DNA of 64,000 bases from Roseovarius albus (GTDB taxonomy: Bacteria > Pseudomonadota > Alphaproteobacteria > Rhodobacterales > Rhodobacteraceae). The notes beneath the pieces were generated by a model. The model made no database searches. It saw only the letters and a list, made by a program, of their open reading frames with translations, and was not told the origin of the DNA. Of the stretch, positions 55,159-64,000 are shown one piece after another. The stretch is taken from NCBI RefSeq assembly GCF_900172335.1, contig NZ_FWFX01000004.1, forward strand, positions 248,001 to 312,000, written 5' to 3'. Both the position numbers and the translations under genes were made by a program. Within the stretch, counting starts at the first letter, position 1. Each line of letters opens with the position of its first letter.

Positions 55159-55764
55159 TTATGGGTTTAGCCGTGTAATTTTCCATTCATTTTCAGAGGC
55201 TTCACGCCGCCACACAAACCTGTCATGAAGACGATACGCTCCATCTGCCCAAAATTCAATTTCTTCTGGAACAATTCTGAAACCACCCCAAAACGGTGGT
55301 CGCTTTGGATTTGCTCCCTTTTGGGTTGTAATCTTCGCAACCTTTGCCATCAAAGCGCTGCGTGATTCAAGCGGACGTGATTGCTCTGACGCCCATGCCC
55401 CCAGCCGACTTTTAAGCGACCGTGATGCATAATACTCGTCTGCTTCCAGGCCATCTTCCCTGATAACAATGCCCCGAACCCTAATTTGTCGCCGCAACGA
55501 CTTCCAGTGCATGACCATCGCCGCCTTTCCGGTTGCAGCAATTTCTTGTCCTTTGGCGCTTTCGTAATTCGTGTAAAACCAGAAGCCATCATCTGTGATT
55601 GATTTCAGCAATACCATTCGCACATTGGGCAGACCATCGGCATCGACGGTCGCAAGCGCTATAGCATTTGGATCATTGGGTTCAGATTTCTCCGCGTCCC
55701 GCAGCCAAGCTTTCGCAATTTCAAACGGGTTCTCCCCCGCAAAAATTCCGTTCAGTTTCACCAT
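55159..55764 (-). CDS. pdxH: Pyridoxine/pyridoxamine 5'-phosphate oxidase
   Basis: A 201-residue FMN enzyme making pyridoxal 5'-phosphate from PNP or PMP. Strands [63 protein letters not shown] and the C-terminal [17 protein letters not shown] with the PLP-phosphate arginines and final ITRLNP are all present. GGGGAA precedes ATG 55764; ATG 55782 or GTG 55791 would add residues without a good ribosome site. Divergent from fabI across 184 bases. Confidence 0.95.
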   Translation of the reverse strand: MVKLNGIFAGENPFEIAKAWLRDAEKSEPNDPNAIALATVDADGLPNVRMVLLKSITDDGFWFYTNYESAKGQEIAATGKAAMVMHWKSLRRQIRVRGIVIREDGLEADEYYASRSLKSRLGAWASEQSRPLESRSALMAKVAKITTQKGANPKRPPFWGGFRIVPEEIEFWADGAYRLHDRFVWRREASENEWKITRLNP

Positions 55765-55948
55765 TTCGTTCCCCAAAAACATCTCAGACACGAGTTACAC
55801 ACTCCAAACCCTAGCACAACCATTACATTATTATAGGTGGTTTATATTCCACAGAGCCCATTTCTGCCGGTCTTCAGTGCCTTCCACTTGATGCAAGGTC
55901 GTGTATCGCCTAAAGACAAGCCAAATAGAACATGTTCGAGGGCAAGAA

Positions 55949-56755
<807 letters not shown>

Positions 56756-56764
56756 GGAAAGACC

Positions 56765-57268
56765 ATGACCGAGCGCCTACCCCACGAACGCGGATTCCAC
56801 GTCAGCTGGGACCAACTGCATCGCGACGCCCGCGCGTTGGCATGGCGTCTGCAAAGCGAGGCCCCTGACGATACGGGCTGGCGCGCGATTGTGGCGATCA
56901 CCCGTGGCGGTATGGCGCCAGCGATGATCATCGCGCGTGAACTGGATATCCGTACGGTGGATACCATCAGCGTCAAATCCTACGACCACCAAAACCAAAG
57001 TGAAGCGGTTGTGATCAAAGCCCCGGATATGAATCTGATCGGCGACGGCGACGGTGTGTTGATCATCGATGATCTGGTCGATACCGGCAAAACTTTGGAA
57101 ATCGTCCGCAAGCAAATGCCCAAGGCACATGTTGCCACGGTTTACGCCAAACCGATGGGACGAGAGATGGTTGATAGCTTCATTACCGAAGTCAGCCAAG
57201 ACACCTGGATCTTCTTCCCATGGGACTTAGCGCTGCAATATGTCGAGCCCTATCGAGGCCAAGGCTAA
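56765..57268 (+). CDS. gpt: Xanthine(-guanine) phosphoribosyltransferase
   Basis: A 167-residue purine salvage enzyme transferring phosphoribose from PRPP to xanthine or guanine. The PRPP loop [17 protein letters not shown], the early [20 protein letters not shown] and the late [18 protein letters not shown] are those of the Gpt family, with normal length. AAGGAAAG precedes the ATG. Second gene of fabI-gpt; a terminator follows. Confidence 0.94.
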   Translation: MTERLPHERGFHVSWDQLHRDARALAWRLQSEAPDDTGWRAIVAITRGGMAPAMIIARELDIRTVDTISVKSYDHQNQSEAVVIKAPDMNLIGDGDGVLIIDDLVDTGKTLEIVRKQMPKAHVATVYAKPMGREMVDSFITEVSQDTWIFFPWDLALQYVEPYRGQG

Positions 57269-57293
57269 CGCGCAGCACAAACAGTACCATGTG

Positions 57294-57320
57294 AACCCCG
57301 GTCATCCCCCGGGGTTTTTT
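57294..57320 (+). terminator. Rho-independent terminator after gpt
   Basis: Perfect 8-bp stem AACCCCGG / CCGGGGTT with loop TCATCCC, ending in a run of six T, 26 bases past the gpt stop. Confidence 0.93.
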
Positions 57321-57354
57321 CTTTGCGTCTAAGAAACATTAACTGGTGCGTAGC

Positions 57355-58272
57355 CTACTGTCGCATCGCCATTATCCCTGCCCCCGTGATCATCAGCATG
57401 CCCACAATCGATACCGGGTCAGGCGTTTCACCCAAAAGCAGAATGCCCCACATCACCGCAAATCCGACATAGGCAAAATCAAACGTGCCGACCAAGGATG
57501 GTGGCCCGTTCTGATAGCCAACAACCGCCCCGATACTGCCGATCAACAAGGCAACCCCCAGTATTGCCATGACACCCCATTGCGTTGTGCCCATTACCCC
57601 CCAGGACGCAAACAGAGAGCTACCTTGCGTCGCATCGCTTGGCCAGACAACTCCTAACGCCATGATCGCAGCCCCGGTGATAATAAAGGACACATGCAAG
57701 CTCATCGCCAAAATCAAAGGATGTTCATCACGCATCTTTGCGCGTGTCGCGATCATCGCCAAGGCATAAAGCACCGCCGACACGATTGGGAACAAAGCGT
57801 ACCAGTTGAAGTCATCGGCCTTGGGGCGCAGGATCAGCAACACCCCCAGAAAACCAACGATGACAGCAATCCAGCCAACCGCTTTGATCTTGTTGCCCAA
57901 GAGCATGGCAGAAAACAGAGTAATGAAGATCGGGCAAGTATAATAGGCCGCGGCTGCGGCTGACAATTCCAAGTGCGGTAACGACAGGTAGTAAAATACC
58001 CACATGATGGTCATGAAAAAGCCGCGCAACGTCGCCCAACCCAATCGTTTAGGCAGACGCAAGGCCTTGGGATTACGCATCATGATAATCGCGACAAAAA
58101 CCGGAACCACCAAAGCCGAGCGTAGGATAAAGATCTGAGAAATCGCGAACCCGGTATTGGCCCCTTTGATCAGCGCATCCCCCAGCGGCAAAGCCAGCAC
58201 CGCCAAAACGATTGCGGTTACCGCCAAGGGAATATTGTCCGCACGGGGTTGGGAAGTGTTTTCACTGCTCAT
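57355..58272 (-). CDS. DMT superfamily (EamA) transporter
   Basis: A 305-residue membrane protein with ten hydrophobic segments arranged as two EamA repeats (first containing AIVLAVLALPLGDALIKGAN and LRSALVVPVFVAIIM, second LFPIVSAVLYALAMIATRAK and FAVMWGILLLGETPD). Such proteins export metabolites or amino acids. ATG 58272 has AGG upstream; the longer frame to 58341 is unlikely. Divergent from the aminotransferase gene, which may make or use its substrate; this is inference. Confidence 0.9.
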   Translation of the reverse strand: MSSENTSQPRADNIPLAVTAIVLAVLALPLGDALIKGANTGFAISQIFILRSALVVPVFVAIIMMRNPKALRLPKRLGWATLRGFFMTIMWVFYYLSLPHLELSAAAAAYYTCPIFITLFSAMLLGNKIKAVGWIAVIVGFLGVLLILRPKADDFNWYALFPIVSAVLYALAMIATRAKMRDEHPLILAMSLHVSFIITGAAIMALGVVWPSDATQGSSLFASWGVMGTTQWGVMAILGVALLIGSIGAVVGYQNGPPSLVGTFDFAYVGFAVMWGILLLGETPDPVSIVGMLMITGAGIMAMRQ

Positions 58273-58406
58273 GATGGACCTGATCGGAATGCTGTCCGCC
58301 CAGCAGTAGGAGATGCGTGCCGTAGATGCAATCACCGCCACAAAGATCCTGCTTTTCCCCGTACATCGGGTCTGCTAGCCCTACCGGCAACAAGAGGAGA
58401 TCAACG

Positions 58407-59597
58407 ATGGCCACCGGCAGAACCACAACAACCTTCCTCCCGCCTGTGATGGAGGCGCGCCGCTGGCTAGAGGGTGTCGAATTTCCGCCTGAACGCCCAC
58501 TGATCAACGTGAGCCAGGCTGCGCCCGTGGACCCGCCGCCAGAAAGCCTACGCAAGGTGATCGCTGAAGCGGCCATGAACCAACCCGAGGCACATCTGTA
58601 TGGCCCCGTTCTGGGTCTGCCCGAGTTGCGCGCTCAAGTGGCACAGGAATGGAGCACAGCCTACGGCGGAGATCTAAGCGCAGAAAATGTTGCCATCACA
58701 TCAGGCTGCAATCAGGCATTTTGTGCGACCATTGCTGCGCTCTGCAGTGACCACGATGAGGTCATCCTACCAACCCCATGGTACTTCAATCATAAAATGT
58801 GGCTGGATATGTCCGGGATCACCACTGTGCCGCTGCAAACCGGTGCTGATCTTCTGCCTGATCCAGGTGCCGCCAAAGACTTGATCACAAAACGTACCAA
58901 GGCCATTGTACTGGTCACTCCCAACAATCCCGGCGGTGTGGAATACCCGTCCGAGCTTGTTCAGGCGTTTTTCGAGCTCGCCCAAAAGCACAACATCGCC
59001 TTGATCATTGATGAGACCTACCGTAATTTCGACGCCCGCACCGGCGCGCCACATACTCTGTTCCAAGATCCAGAGTGGGATAAAACGCTGATCCAGCTGT
59101 ATTCCTTTTCCAAGGCTTTCCGCCTGACCGGGCACCGCGTGGGTGCAATCACCGCCGATCCGGCGCTATTGACCGAGATCGAGAAATTCCTGGACACCGT
59201 AGCCATATGCCCAAACCAGCTTGGCCAGATGGCTGCTATTTGGGGAATGCAAAACCTAACCCAGTGGCTTGCAGGTGAACGCGACGAAATCCTTGATCGC
59301 CGCGCCGCCATTCATGACAACTTCCACAAGGTCGAGGACAAAGGCTGGAAGCTCTTGGGCTGCGCCGCTTATTTCGCTTATGTCGAACACCCGTTTGACC
59401 TACCCTCGGATCAGCTGGCCAGGGAAATGGTGCGCGATCTGGGTGTTCTGATGCTGCCCGGCACCATGTTCCATCCAGAAGACACCCCGCGTGCCGCACG
59501 AGAGTTCCGCGTCGCCTTTGCCAATGTGGATCGCGAACAGATTAGCGTCTTGTTTGATCGCCTGGCGCAGGCAGATTGGCCCAGAGTAAAGACCTGA
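58407..59597 (+). CDS. Class I/II PLP-dependent aminotransferase
   Basis: A 396-residue fold-type I aminotransferase. Landmarks: EAHLYGPVLGLPELR near the start, TSGCNQAFCATIAALCSDHD, VLVTPNNPGG (N174 region), ALIIDETYRNF (D202, Y205) and the Schiff-base lysine K236 in YSFSKAFRLTGHRVG. The exact amino acid substrate cannot be inferred. AGGAGA precedes ATG 58407; the earlier in-frame start lacks one. A CGGGAC / GTCCCG hairpin without T-run lies at about 59624-59647 before ppiD. Confidence 0.92.
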   Translation: MATGRTTTTFLPPVMEARRWLEGVEFPPERPLINVSQAAPVDPPPESLRKVIAEAAMNQPEAHLYGPVLGLPELRAQVAQEWSTAYGGDLSAENVAITSGCNQAFCATIAALCSDHDEVILPTPWYFNHKMWLDMSGITTVPLQTGADLLPDPGAAKDLITKRTKAIVLVTPNNPGGVEYPSELVQAFFELAQKHNIALIIDETYRNFDARTGAPHTLFQDPEWDKTLIQLYSFSKAFRLTGHRVGAITADPALLTEIEKFLDTVAICPNQLGQMAAIWGMQNLTQWLAGERDEILDRRAAIHDNFHKVEDKGWKLLGCAAYFAYVEHPFDLPSDQLAREMVRDLGVLMLPGTMFHPEDTPRAAREFRVAFANVDREQISVLFDRLAQADWPRVKT

Positions 59598-59679
59598 GCT
59601 GACTGACCTCTTGCCCCCACCCGGGACAGCGCGTAGACAGTCCCGCAAGTAACATAGACCACCATCGAAGGGAGCCATC

Positions 59680-61521
59680 ATGGCCGCCAAAAAGCTCTCC
59701 AATACCTTTGTCTGGATCCTGATGGGTTTGCTCATTCTGGGCTTGGGCGGTTTTGGCGTCACCAACCTGTCGGGCAACGCCCGCAGCATCGGTCAAGTAG
59801 GCGACTCTGATATTGACGTGAACGAATACTTCCGTGCTCTGCAAACTGAAATCCGTGCTCAGGAAGCCACCCGTGGTGAAGCGCTCAGCTTTCTTCAAGC
59901 GCAGGAGTTGGGTGTGGTCGACAATGTTCTGGCGCGGCTCGTTTCCGTCGCAGCATTGGATGATGAAACCAAACGTCTGGGTATTTCTATCGGTGATGAA
60001 AACCTGCGCGACGAAATCGTGCAAATTCCGCAGTTTCAGGGCATTGATGGCGAGTTTGATCGCGTCGCATATGAAGGCGCGTTAGAGCAGATCGGCCTGA
60101 ACGAGGCCCGCTTCGAAGAGCAGATGCGTGACGAAACTGCCCGCACCTTGTTGCAGGCGGCCGTTTTAGGCGGTGTGAATGCACCGGATACCTACACAGA
60201 TTCTGTGCTGAAATTCATCGGTGAAAAACGTAATGTCACCTGGGCCACGCTGGATCGCAGCAATCTGACCACCGGCGTGCCCGTCCCATCCGAGAATGAT
60301 CTGGTGACATTCCACGAAGAAAACGCGCCGTTGTTCACAGCTCCGGAAACCAAGCGCATAACTTATGTCCAGCTAAGCCCCGAGATGATCATCGACACGG
60401 TTGAGGTGGATGAAACCCTGTTACGTGAGGCGTATGAAGACCGGGCTGAGCAATACAATCAGCCAGAACGACGTCTGGTCGAACGTCTGGCCTACCCGGA
60501 TCAGGGCGCAGCCGATGCCGCCTATACCAAACTGTCGAATGGCGAGGCCACGTTCGAAGATCTGGTCGCCGAGCGAGGGTTGGAGCTAATCGATATCGAT
60601 TTGGGCGATGTGTCTCAGTTGGATCTGGGCAGCGCTGGTACTGCCGTTTTCGCCGCCTCCGCTGGTGATGTGACTCACCCAGTCTACACCGACCTTGGCC
60701 CCGCCCTGTTTCGCGTAAACGCCGTGTTGACCGCGCAGCAAACCAGCTTTGAAGATGCCCTGCCCGAACTGCGCGAAGAGCTTGCGATTGATCGCGCTCG
60801 CCGCGTGATCGACAGCCAGATCGACTCGATTGATGATCTGCTGGCTGGTGGTGCCTCTTTGGAAGACCTCGCTCAGGAAACCGATGTGGAACTGGGTCAG
60901 ATCGATTGGCACCCCTTTGTCGCCGAAGGCATCGGGGCCTTTGAAAACTTCCGTACGGCGGCAGCCGAGGTGACAGACTCCGATTATCCCGAAGTGCTGC
61001 AACTGCAGGATGGTGGCATCTTCGCCCTGCGCCTTGATGAGGTTGTGCCTCCCGCGCTCCAACCACTGGACGACGTCCGGGATCAGGTTGAAACCGCTTG
61101 GACAAACGTTGCTATTGTCAACGAACTGGAAAAGCAGCTTGAGACCGACCTCCCACGACTGCGTGATGGTGCCACGTTCGAGGAAATCGGCCTGACGCCA
61201 CGTTTGGCCGAAAATCTGACCCGCACCAGCTTTGAGCCAGAAACACCGGCGGAGTTTAACCAGACCGCTTTCGGGATGCAGCAAGGCGACGTCAACACGC
61301 TGAACTCGAACGGACAGATCTTCATCTTGCGGCTGGATACCATCACACCTCCCGACGATGATGACCCGGCACTGGCCCAGATCAAACCGGCGATTCAGAA
61401 CCAATATGCCAACGGCCTGTCGCAGGATCTGTTCCAGCTGATGGCCGATGACATCCGCAGCCGTGTCGGGATCGAGTTGAATCAACAAGTGCTCAACGCA
61501 GTGCACGCAAACTTTCAATAA
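59680..61521 (+). CDS. ppiD: Periplasmic folding chaperone PpiD (SurA-N/PpiC domain)
   Basis: A 613-residue membrane-anchored periplasmic chaperone. One N-terminal helix (FVWILMGLLILGLGGFGVT, about 10-28), a SurA-like chaperone region (about 35-230), a parvulin-like central part (LVERLAYPDQGAADAAYTKL onward, about 265-360), and a C-terminal chaperone domain. Like E. coli PpiD it probably assists proteins leaving the Sec translocon; the parvulin part looks degenerate. AAGGGAG precedes the ATG. It is followed after 12 bases by trpE. Confidence 0.9.
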   Translation: MAAKKLSNTFVWILMGLLILGLGGFGVTNLSGNARSIGQVGDSDIDVNEYFRALQTEIRAQEATRGEALSFLQAQELGVVDNVLARLVSVAALDDETKRLGISIGDENLRDEIVQIPQFQGIDGEFDRVAYEGALEQIGLNEARFEEQMRDETARTLLQAAVLGGVNAPDTYTDSVLKFIGEKRNVTWATLDRSNLTTGVPVPSENDLVTFHEENAPLFTAPETKRITYVQLSPEMIIDTVEVDETLLREAYEDRAEQYNQPERRLVERLAYPDQGAADAAYTKLSNGEATFEDLVAERGLELIDIDLGDVSQLDLGSAGTAVFAASAGDVTHPVYTDLGPALFRVNAVLTAQQTSFEDALPELREELAIDRARRVIDSQIDSIDDLLAGGASLEDLAQETDVELGQIDWHPFVAEGIGAFENFRTAAAEVTDSDYPEVLQLQDGGIFALRLDEVVPPALQPLDDVRDQVETAWTNVAIVNELEKQLETDLPRLRDGATFEEIGLTPRLAENLTRTSFEPETPAEFNQTAFGMQQGDVNTLNSNGQIFILRLDTITPPDDDDPALAQIKPAIQNQYANGLSQDLFQLMADDIRSRVGIELNQQVLNAVHANFQ

Positions 61522-61533
61522 CAGGCGTACCCC

Positions 61534-63045
61534 GTGGATCTGACCCCTTCTTTCGAAAGTTTTGAACGCGGCTATAACGCCGGTAAAAACCAAGTTGTCT
61601 TCACCCGTCTGGCGGCCGATCTGGATACACCAGTTTCGTTGATGTTGAAACTGACCGGTGCGGCACGCGATGCCTTTGTGCTGGAGTCTGTGACCGGCGG
61701 CGAGGTGCGCGGGCGCTATTCCATCATCGGCATGAAACCCGATCTGATCTGGCAGTGTCACGGCAAAAACAGCCGGATCAACCGTCAGGCCCGCTTTGAT
61801 CCAGACGCGTTCGAAGATCAGGATGGCGCTCCGCTCGACAATCTGCGAGCTGTGATTGAATCTGGTCGCATCGATCTGCCTGACGATCTGCCAGCGGCAA
61901 GCGCCGGTCTGTTCGGATACCTTGGCTATGACACCATCCGTCTGGTTGAACACCTGCCAAACATCAATCCTGATCCTCTAGGCGTACCAGATGCAATCAT
62001 GATGCGCCCGTCGATCATCACCGTTTTAGACGGGGTCAAAGGAGAGGTGATTGTCGTGTCTCCTGCATGGGTGCAAGACGGTGTGAATGCGCGTGCTGCC
62101 TATGCACAGGCGGCTGAGCGTGTCATGGATGCCGTGCGTGATCTGGAACGCGCCATGCCGCAGGCCAGCCGTACTATTGGCGAGGCGCATGAAGATGCGC
62201 CACCAGTGTCGAACTTCACCCGCGAGGGCTATAAAGCTGCCGTCGAAAAGGCCAAGGAATACATCAAAGCTGGCGACATTTTTCAGGTCGTACCGTCGCA
62301 ACGCTGGACCCAGCCCTTCCGTCAACCGCCTTTCGCACTTTACCGAAGCTTGCGCCGCACTAACCCGTCGCCATTCATGTTCTATTTCAATTTTGGTGAG
62401 TTTCAGGTTGTAGGTGCCAGCCCGGAAATTCTGGTACGGGTTTTTGGTGACGAGGTTACCATTCGGCCAATCGCGGGCACCCGCCCTCGTGGCGCGACAC
62501 CGGAAGAGGATCGCGCGCTTGAGGCAGATTTGCTGGCCGATCAAAAAGAGTTGTCCGAGCATCTGATGCTGCTGGATCTGGGCCGCAACGACACGGGTCG
62601 AGTGTCCAAAATCGGCACCGTGCGCCCGACCGAGAAGTTCATCATTGAGCGTTACAGCCATGTAATGCACATCGTGTCGAATGTTGTTGGCGAACTGGCC
62701 GACGATCAAGATGCCCTCAGCGCCCTGCTTGCAGGTCTGCCAGCGGGCACCGTTTCCGGCGCGCCCAAGGTGCGCGCGATGGAAATCATCGACGAGCTGG
62801 AGCCGGAAAAACGCGGCGTTTACGGCGGCGGGGTTGGATATTTCAGCGCCAATGGCGACATGGATGTCTGCATTGCCCTGCGCACCGCTGTGGTCAAAGA
62901 CGAAAAGCTTTACATTCAAGCCGGTGGCGGCGTTGTTTATGACAGCGACCCCGAGGCGGAATATATGGAAACCGTCCACAAATCCAACGCCATCCGTCGC
63001 GCCGCCGCCGATGCCGCACGGTTCACCGGCAGCGGCAATGATTAA
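61534..63045 (+). CDS. trpE: Anthranilate synthase component I
   Basis: A 503-residue chorismate-using enzyme that starts tryptophan synthesis, working with a TrpG glutaminase encoded outside the window. The N-terminal domain carries LESVTGGEVRGRYSIIGMKP with the tryptophan-feedback-type LES motif; the C-terminal domain has AKEYIKAGDIFQVVPSQRW, PSPFMFYFNFGEF, IAGTRPRGATPEED, LDLGRNDTGRVS and GGGVGYFSANGDMD. Start is GTG 61534 with AGG upstream. The gene begins 12 bases after ppiD, leaving no room for a trp attenuator. Confidence 0.96.
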   Translation: MDLTPSFESFERGYNAGKNQVVFTRLAADLDTPVSLMLKLTGAARDAFVLESVTGGEVRGRYSIIGMKPDLIWQCHGKNSRINRQARFDPDAFEDQDGAPLDNLRAVIESGRIDLPDDLPAASAGLFGYLGYDTIRLVEHLPNINPDPLGVPDAIMMRPSIITVLDGVKGEVIVVSPAWVQDGVNARAAYAQAAERVMDAVRDLERAMPQASRTIGEAHEDAPPVSNFTREGYKAAVEKAKEYIKAGDIFQVVPSQRWTQPFRQPPFALYRSLRRTNPSPFMFYFNFGEFQVVGASPEILVRVFGDEVTIRPIAGTRPRGATPEEDRALEADLLADQKELSEHLMLLDLGRNDTGRVSKIGTVRPTEKFIIERYSHVMHIVSNVVGELADDQDALSALLAGLPAGTVSGAPKVRAMEIIDELEPEKRGVYGGGVGYFSANGDMDVCIALRTAVVKDEKLYIQAGGGVVYDSDPEAEYMETVHKSNAIRRAAADAARFTGSGND

Positions 63046-63060
63046 TCTGGCAATGATGCC

Positions 63061-63621
63061 ATGACTAAACTGATCCTGTTTAACAAACCCTACGGTGTGC
63101 TCTCTCAGTTCACCGACAAAGGCACCACAGGGTCAGACCGCCCCACCTTGTCAAAATACATTGATGTTCCCGGCGTCTATCCCGCCGGGCGGCTGGACCG
63201 CGACAGCGAAGGGCTATTGTTACTGACCGACAATGGCAAACTGCAAGCCCGCATTGCCAGCCCGAAGTTCAAAACAGAAAAAACCTACTGGGTTCAGGTC
63301 GAAGGTCTGCCTGATGATGCTGCGCTCAATGCCTTGCGCCAAGGGGTCACCTTGAAAGACGGCCCCACTCGGCCAGCCAAAGTCCGGCGCATTGATCCAC
63401 CGAAAATCTGGGAGCGCGACCCACCGGTCCGTTTTCGCAAATCCGTACCTGACTGCTGGCTGGAAATGATTATATCTGAAGGCCGCAACCGCCAAGTGCG
63501 CCGCATGACCGCCCATGTCGGCCACCCGACCTTACGTCTCATTCGCGCATGTATTGGTGACTGGTCGCTTGAGGGGATTGCCCCCGGTGAATGGCGGCAT
63601 GAAACCCTTACTGGCCGATAG
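63061..63621 (+). CDS. rluE: 23S rRNA pseudouridine synthase, RluE-like
   Basis: A 186-residue RsuA-family pseudouridine synthase without an S4 domain, as in RluE. It opens [16 protein letters not shown]; the catalytic aspartate is D46 in [31 protein letters not shown] and [20 protein letters not shown] follow. E. coli RluE modifies U2457 of 23S rRNA. It lies 15 bases after trpE and its end overlaps the convergent deacetylase gene by 14 bases. Confidence 0.92.
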   Translation: MTKLILFNKPYGVLSQFTDKGTTGSDRPTLSKYIDVPGVYPAGRLDRDSEGLLLLTDNGKLQARIASPKFKTEKTYWVQVEGLPDDAALNALRQGVTLKDGPTRPAKVRRIDPPKIWERDPPVRFRKSVPDCWLEMIISEGRNRQVRRMTAHVGHPTLRLIRACIGDWSLEGIAPGEWRHETLTGR

Positions 63622-64000
63622 CCAGTCGCGTTTGATCGGCAGACAAGACTGCTGATACCGGGGCCAAAGCCACCAGTCCGGCCCGGTCTTCCAGTGCCCA
63701 CACCACAAGCGCTTTGGCGGTTTCGGGGCGCAGACGTCCCATCATGATCACGCCTTCCTTTTCTTGCCCGGCACGAAATGCACCTTGGTCCAGAAACCGG
63801 CGTATTGTCCGCTCACTCTGTCCCTGAGAATCGAAATCACGAAAGACCGAGGCTGACGGCACCCCTTCGCGGGCGATCAGCTTTTGCGCCGTGTTGAGCC
63901 CATTCGACAACAAAACCGCGCCATGCCCGCTGTCACGCAGGATCGGGGCCAGTTGTTTGCTGGCTGCCCGGTTGCTTTGTACCCCAGTGTTCAACCCCTC
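63608..64000 (-). CDS. Divergent polysaccharide deacetylase (YibQ family), C-terminal part
   Basis: The last 130 or so residues of a protein whose 5' end lies beyond the window; the frame is open to its right edge. Segments [57 protein letters not shown] and [17 protein letters not shown] match the divergent polysaccharide deacetylase family (NodB-like TIM-barrel fold), whose members are periplasmic and of uncertain substrate. Its stop overlaps rluE by 14 bases. Confidence 0.8.
   Translation of the reverse strand, partial: EGLNTGVQSNRAASKQLAPILRDSGHGAVLLSNGLNTAQKLIAREGVPSASVFRDFDSQGQSERTIRRFLDQGAFRAGQEKEGVIMMGRLRPETAKALVVWALEDRAGLVALAPVSAVLSADQTRLAIGQ

Noticed and set aside
60389..61953. Long minus-strand frames opposite ppiD and trpE (238 and 455 codons)
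   Set aside because: They mirror GC-rich codon patterns of the genuine plus-strand genes and have no family features.

Overview
This is an ordinary-looking chromosomal window from an alphaproteobacterium, most likely a member of the Rhodobacteraceae (Roseobacter group). Four things point there: the dusB(nifR3)-ntrB-ntrC-ntrY-ntrX block followed by trkA-trkH-hfq-hflX, a fused ispDF, an NtrC lacking the sigma-54 contact loop, and a Roseobacter-type one-carbon set (Virulence_fact-family small protein, short MetF-like protein, pterin:corrinoid methyltransferase, non-pyrrolysine MttB, dimethylglycine-dehydrogenase-like flavoprotein). No prophage, insertion sequence or CRISPR array is visible. The taxonomic call is inference from gene content.

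Layout. 1-3.2 kb: end of icd, an EmrE-type efflux gene, a DUF6356 gene divergent from an Lrp/AsnC regulator, and a DUF1348 + flavin split-barrel operon behind a near-consensus promoter flanked by two ACCGnnCGGT-like operators. 3.2-15.5 kb (minus strand): dusB-ntrB-ntrC, ntrY-ntrX, trkA-trkH and hfq-hflX, with one small lipoprotein gene on the plus strand between ntrX and trkA. 15.7-17.8 kb: ispDF-pgpA-cinA C-terminal type gene. 17.8-18.4 kb: an AT-rich gap between convergent genes holding a structured inverted repeat. 18.4-26.7 kb: a COQ10/RatA protein, an exported lysine-tailed small protein with two glycosyltransferases, a family II pyrophosphatase, a TraB/GumN protein, a glycosyltransferase-like unknown, and ppx-rlmE.

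26.9-38.4 kb: methyl-group metabolism (Virulence_fact-family, MetF-like and methyl-THF:corrinoid methyltransferase genes; then a LysR regulator, MttB and a DMGDH-like enzyme), interrupted by a signalling cassette: an orphan LuxR-type response regulator divergent from a cysteine-free sulfite-oxidase-fold secreted protein plus a hybrid kinase with receiver and Hpt domains. A perfect 19-bp palindrome containing a T-N11-A LysR motif lies between mttB and the DMGDH gene. This is the most interesting stretch of the window.

38.5-49.2 kb: an RND efflux pair, tamA-tamB (outer membrane assembly) and a small lipoprotein. 49.7-54.0 kb: B12-dependent ribonucleotide reductase nrdJ with an NrdR box upstream, then tRNA-Pro(TGG). 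54-64 kb: a two-domain cold shock protein coupled to a DUF192 gene, pdxH divergent from fabI-gpt, a DMT exporter divergent from an aminotransferase gene, ppiD-trpE-rluE, and the 3' part of a divergent polysaccharide deacetylase. Most of the window is housekeeping. Reads of function rest on motif recognition by eye, with no database search.
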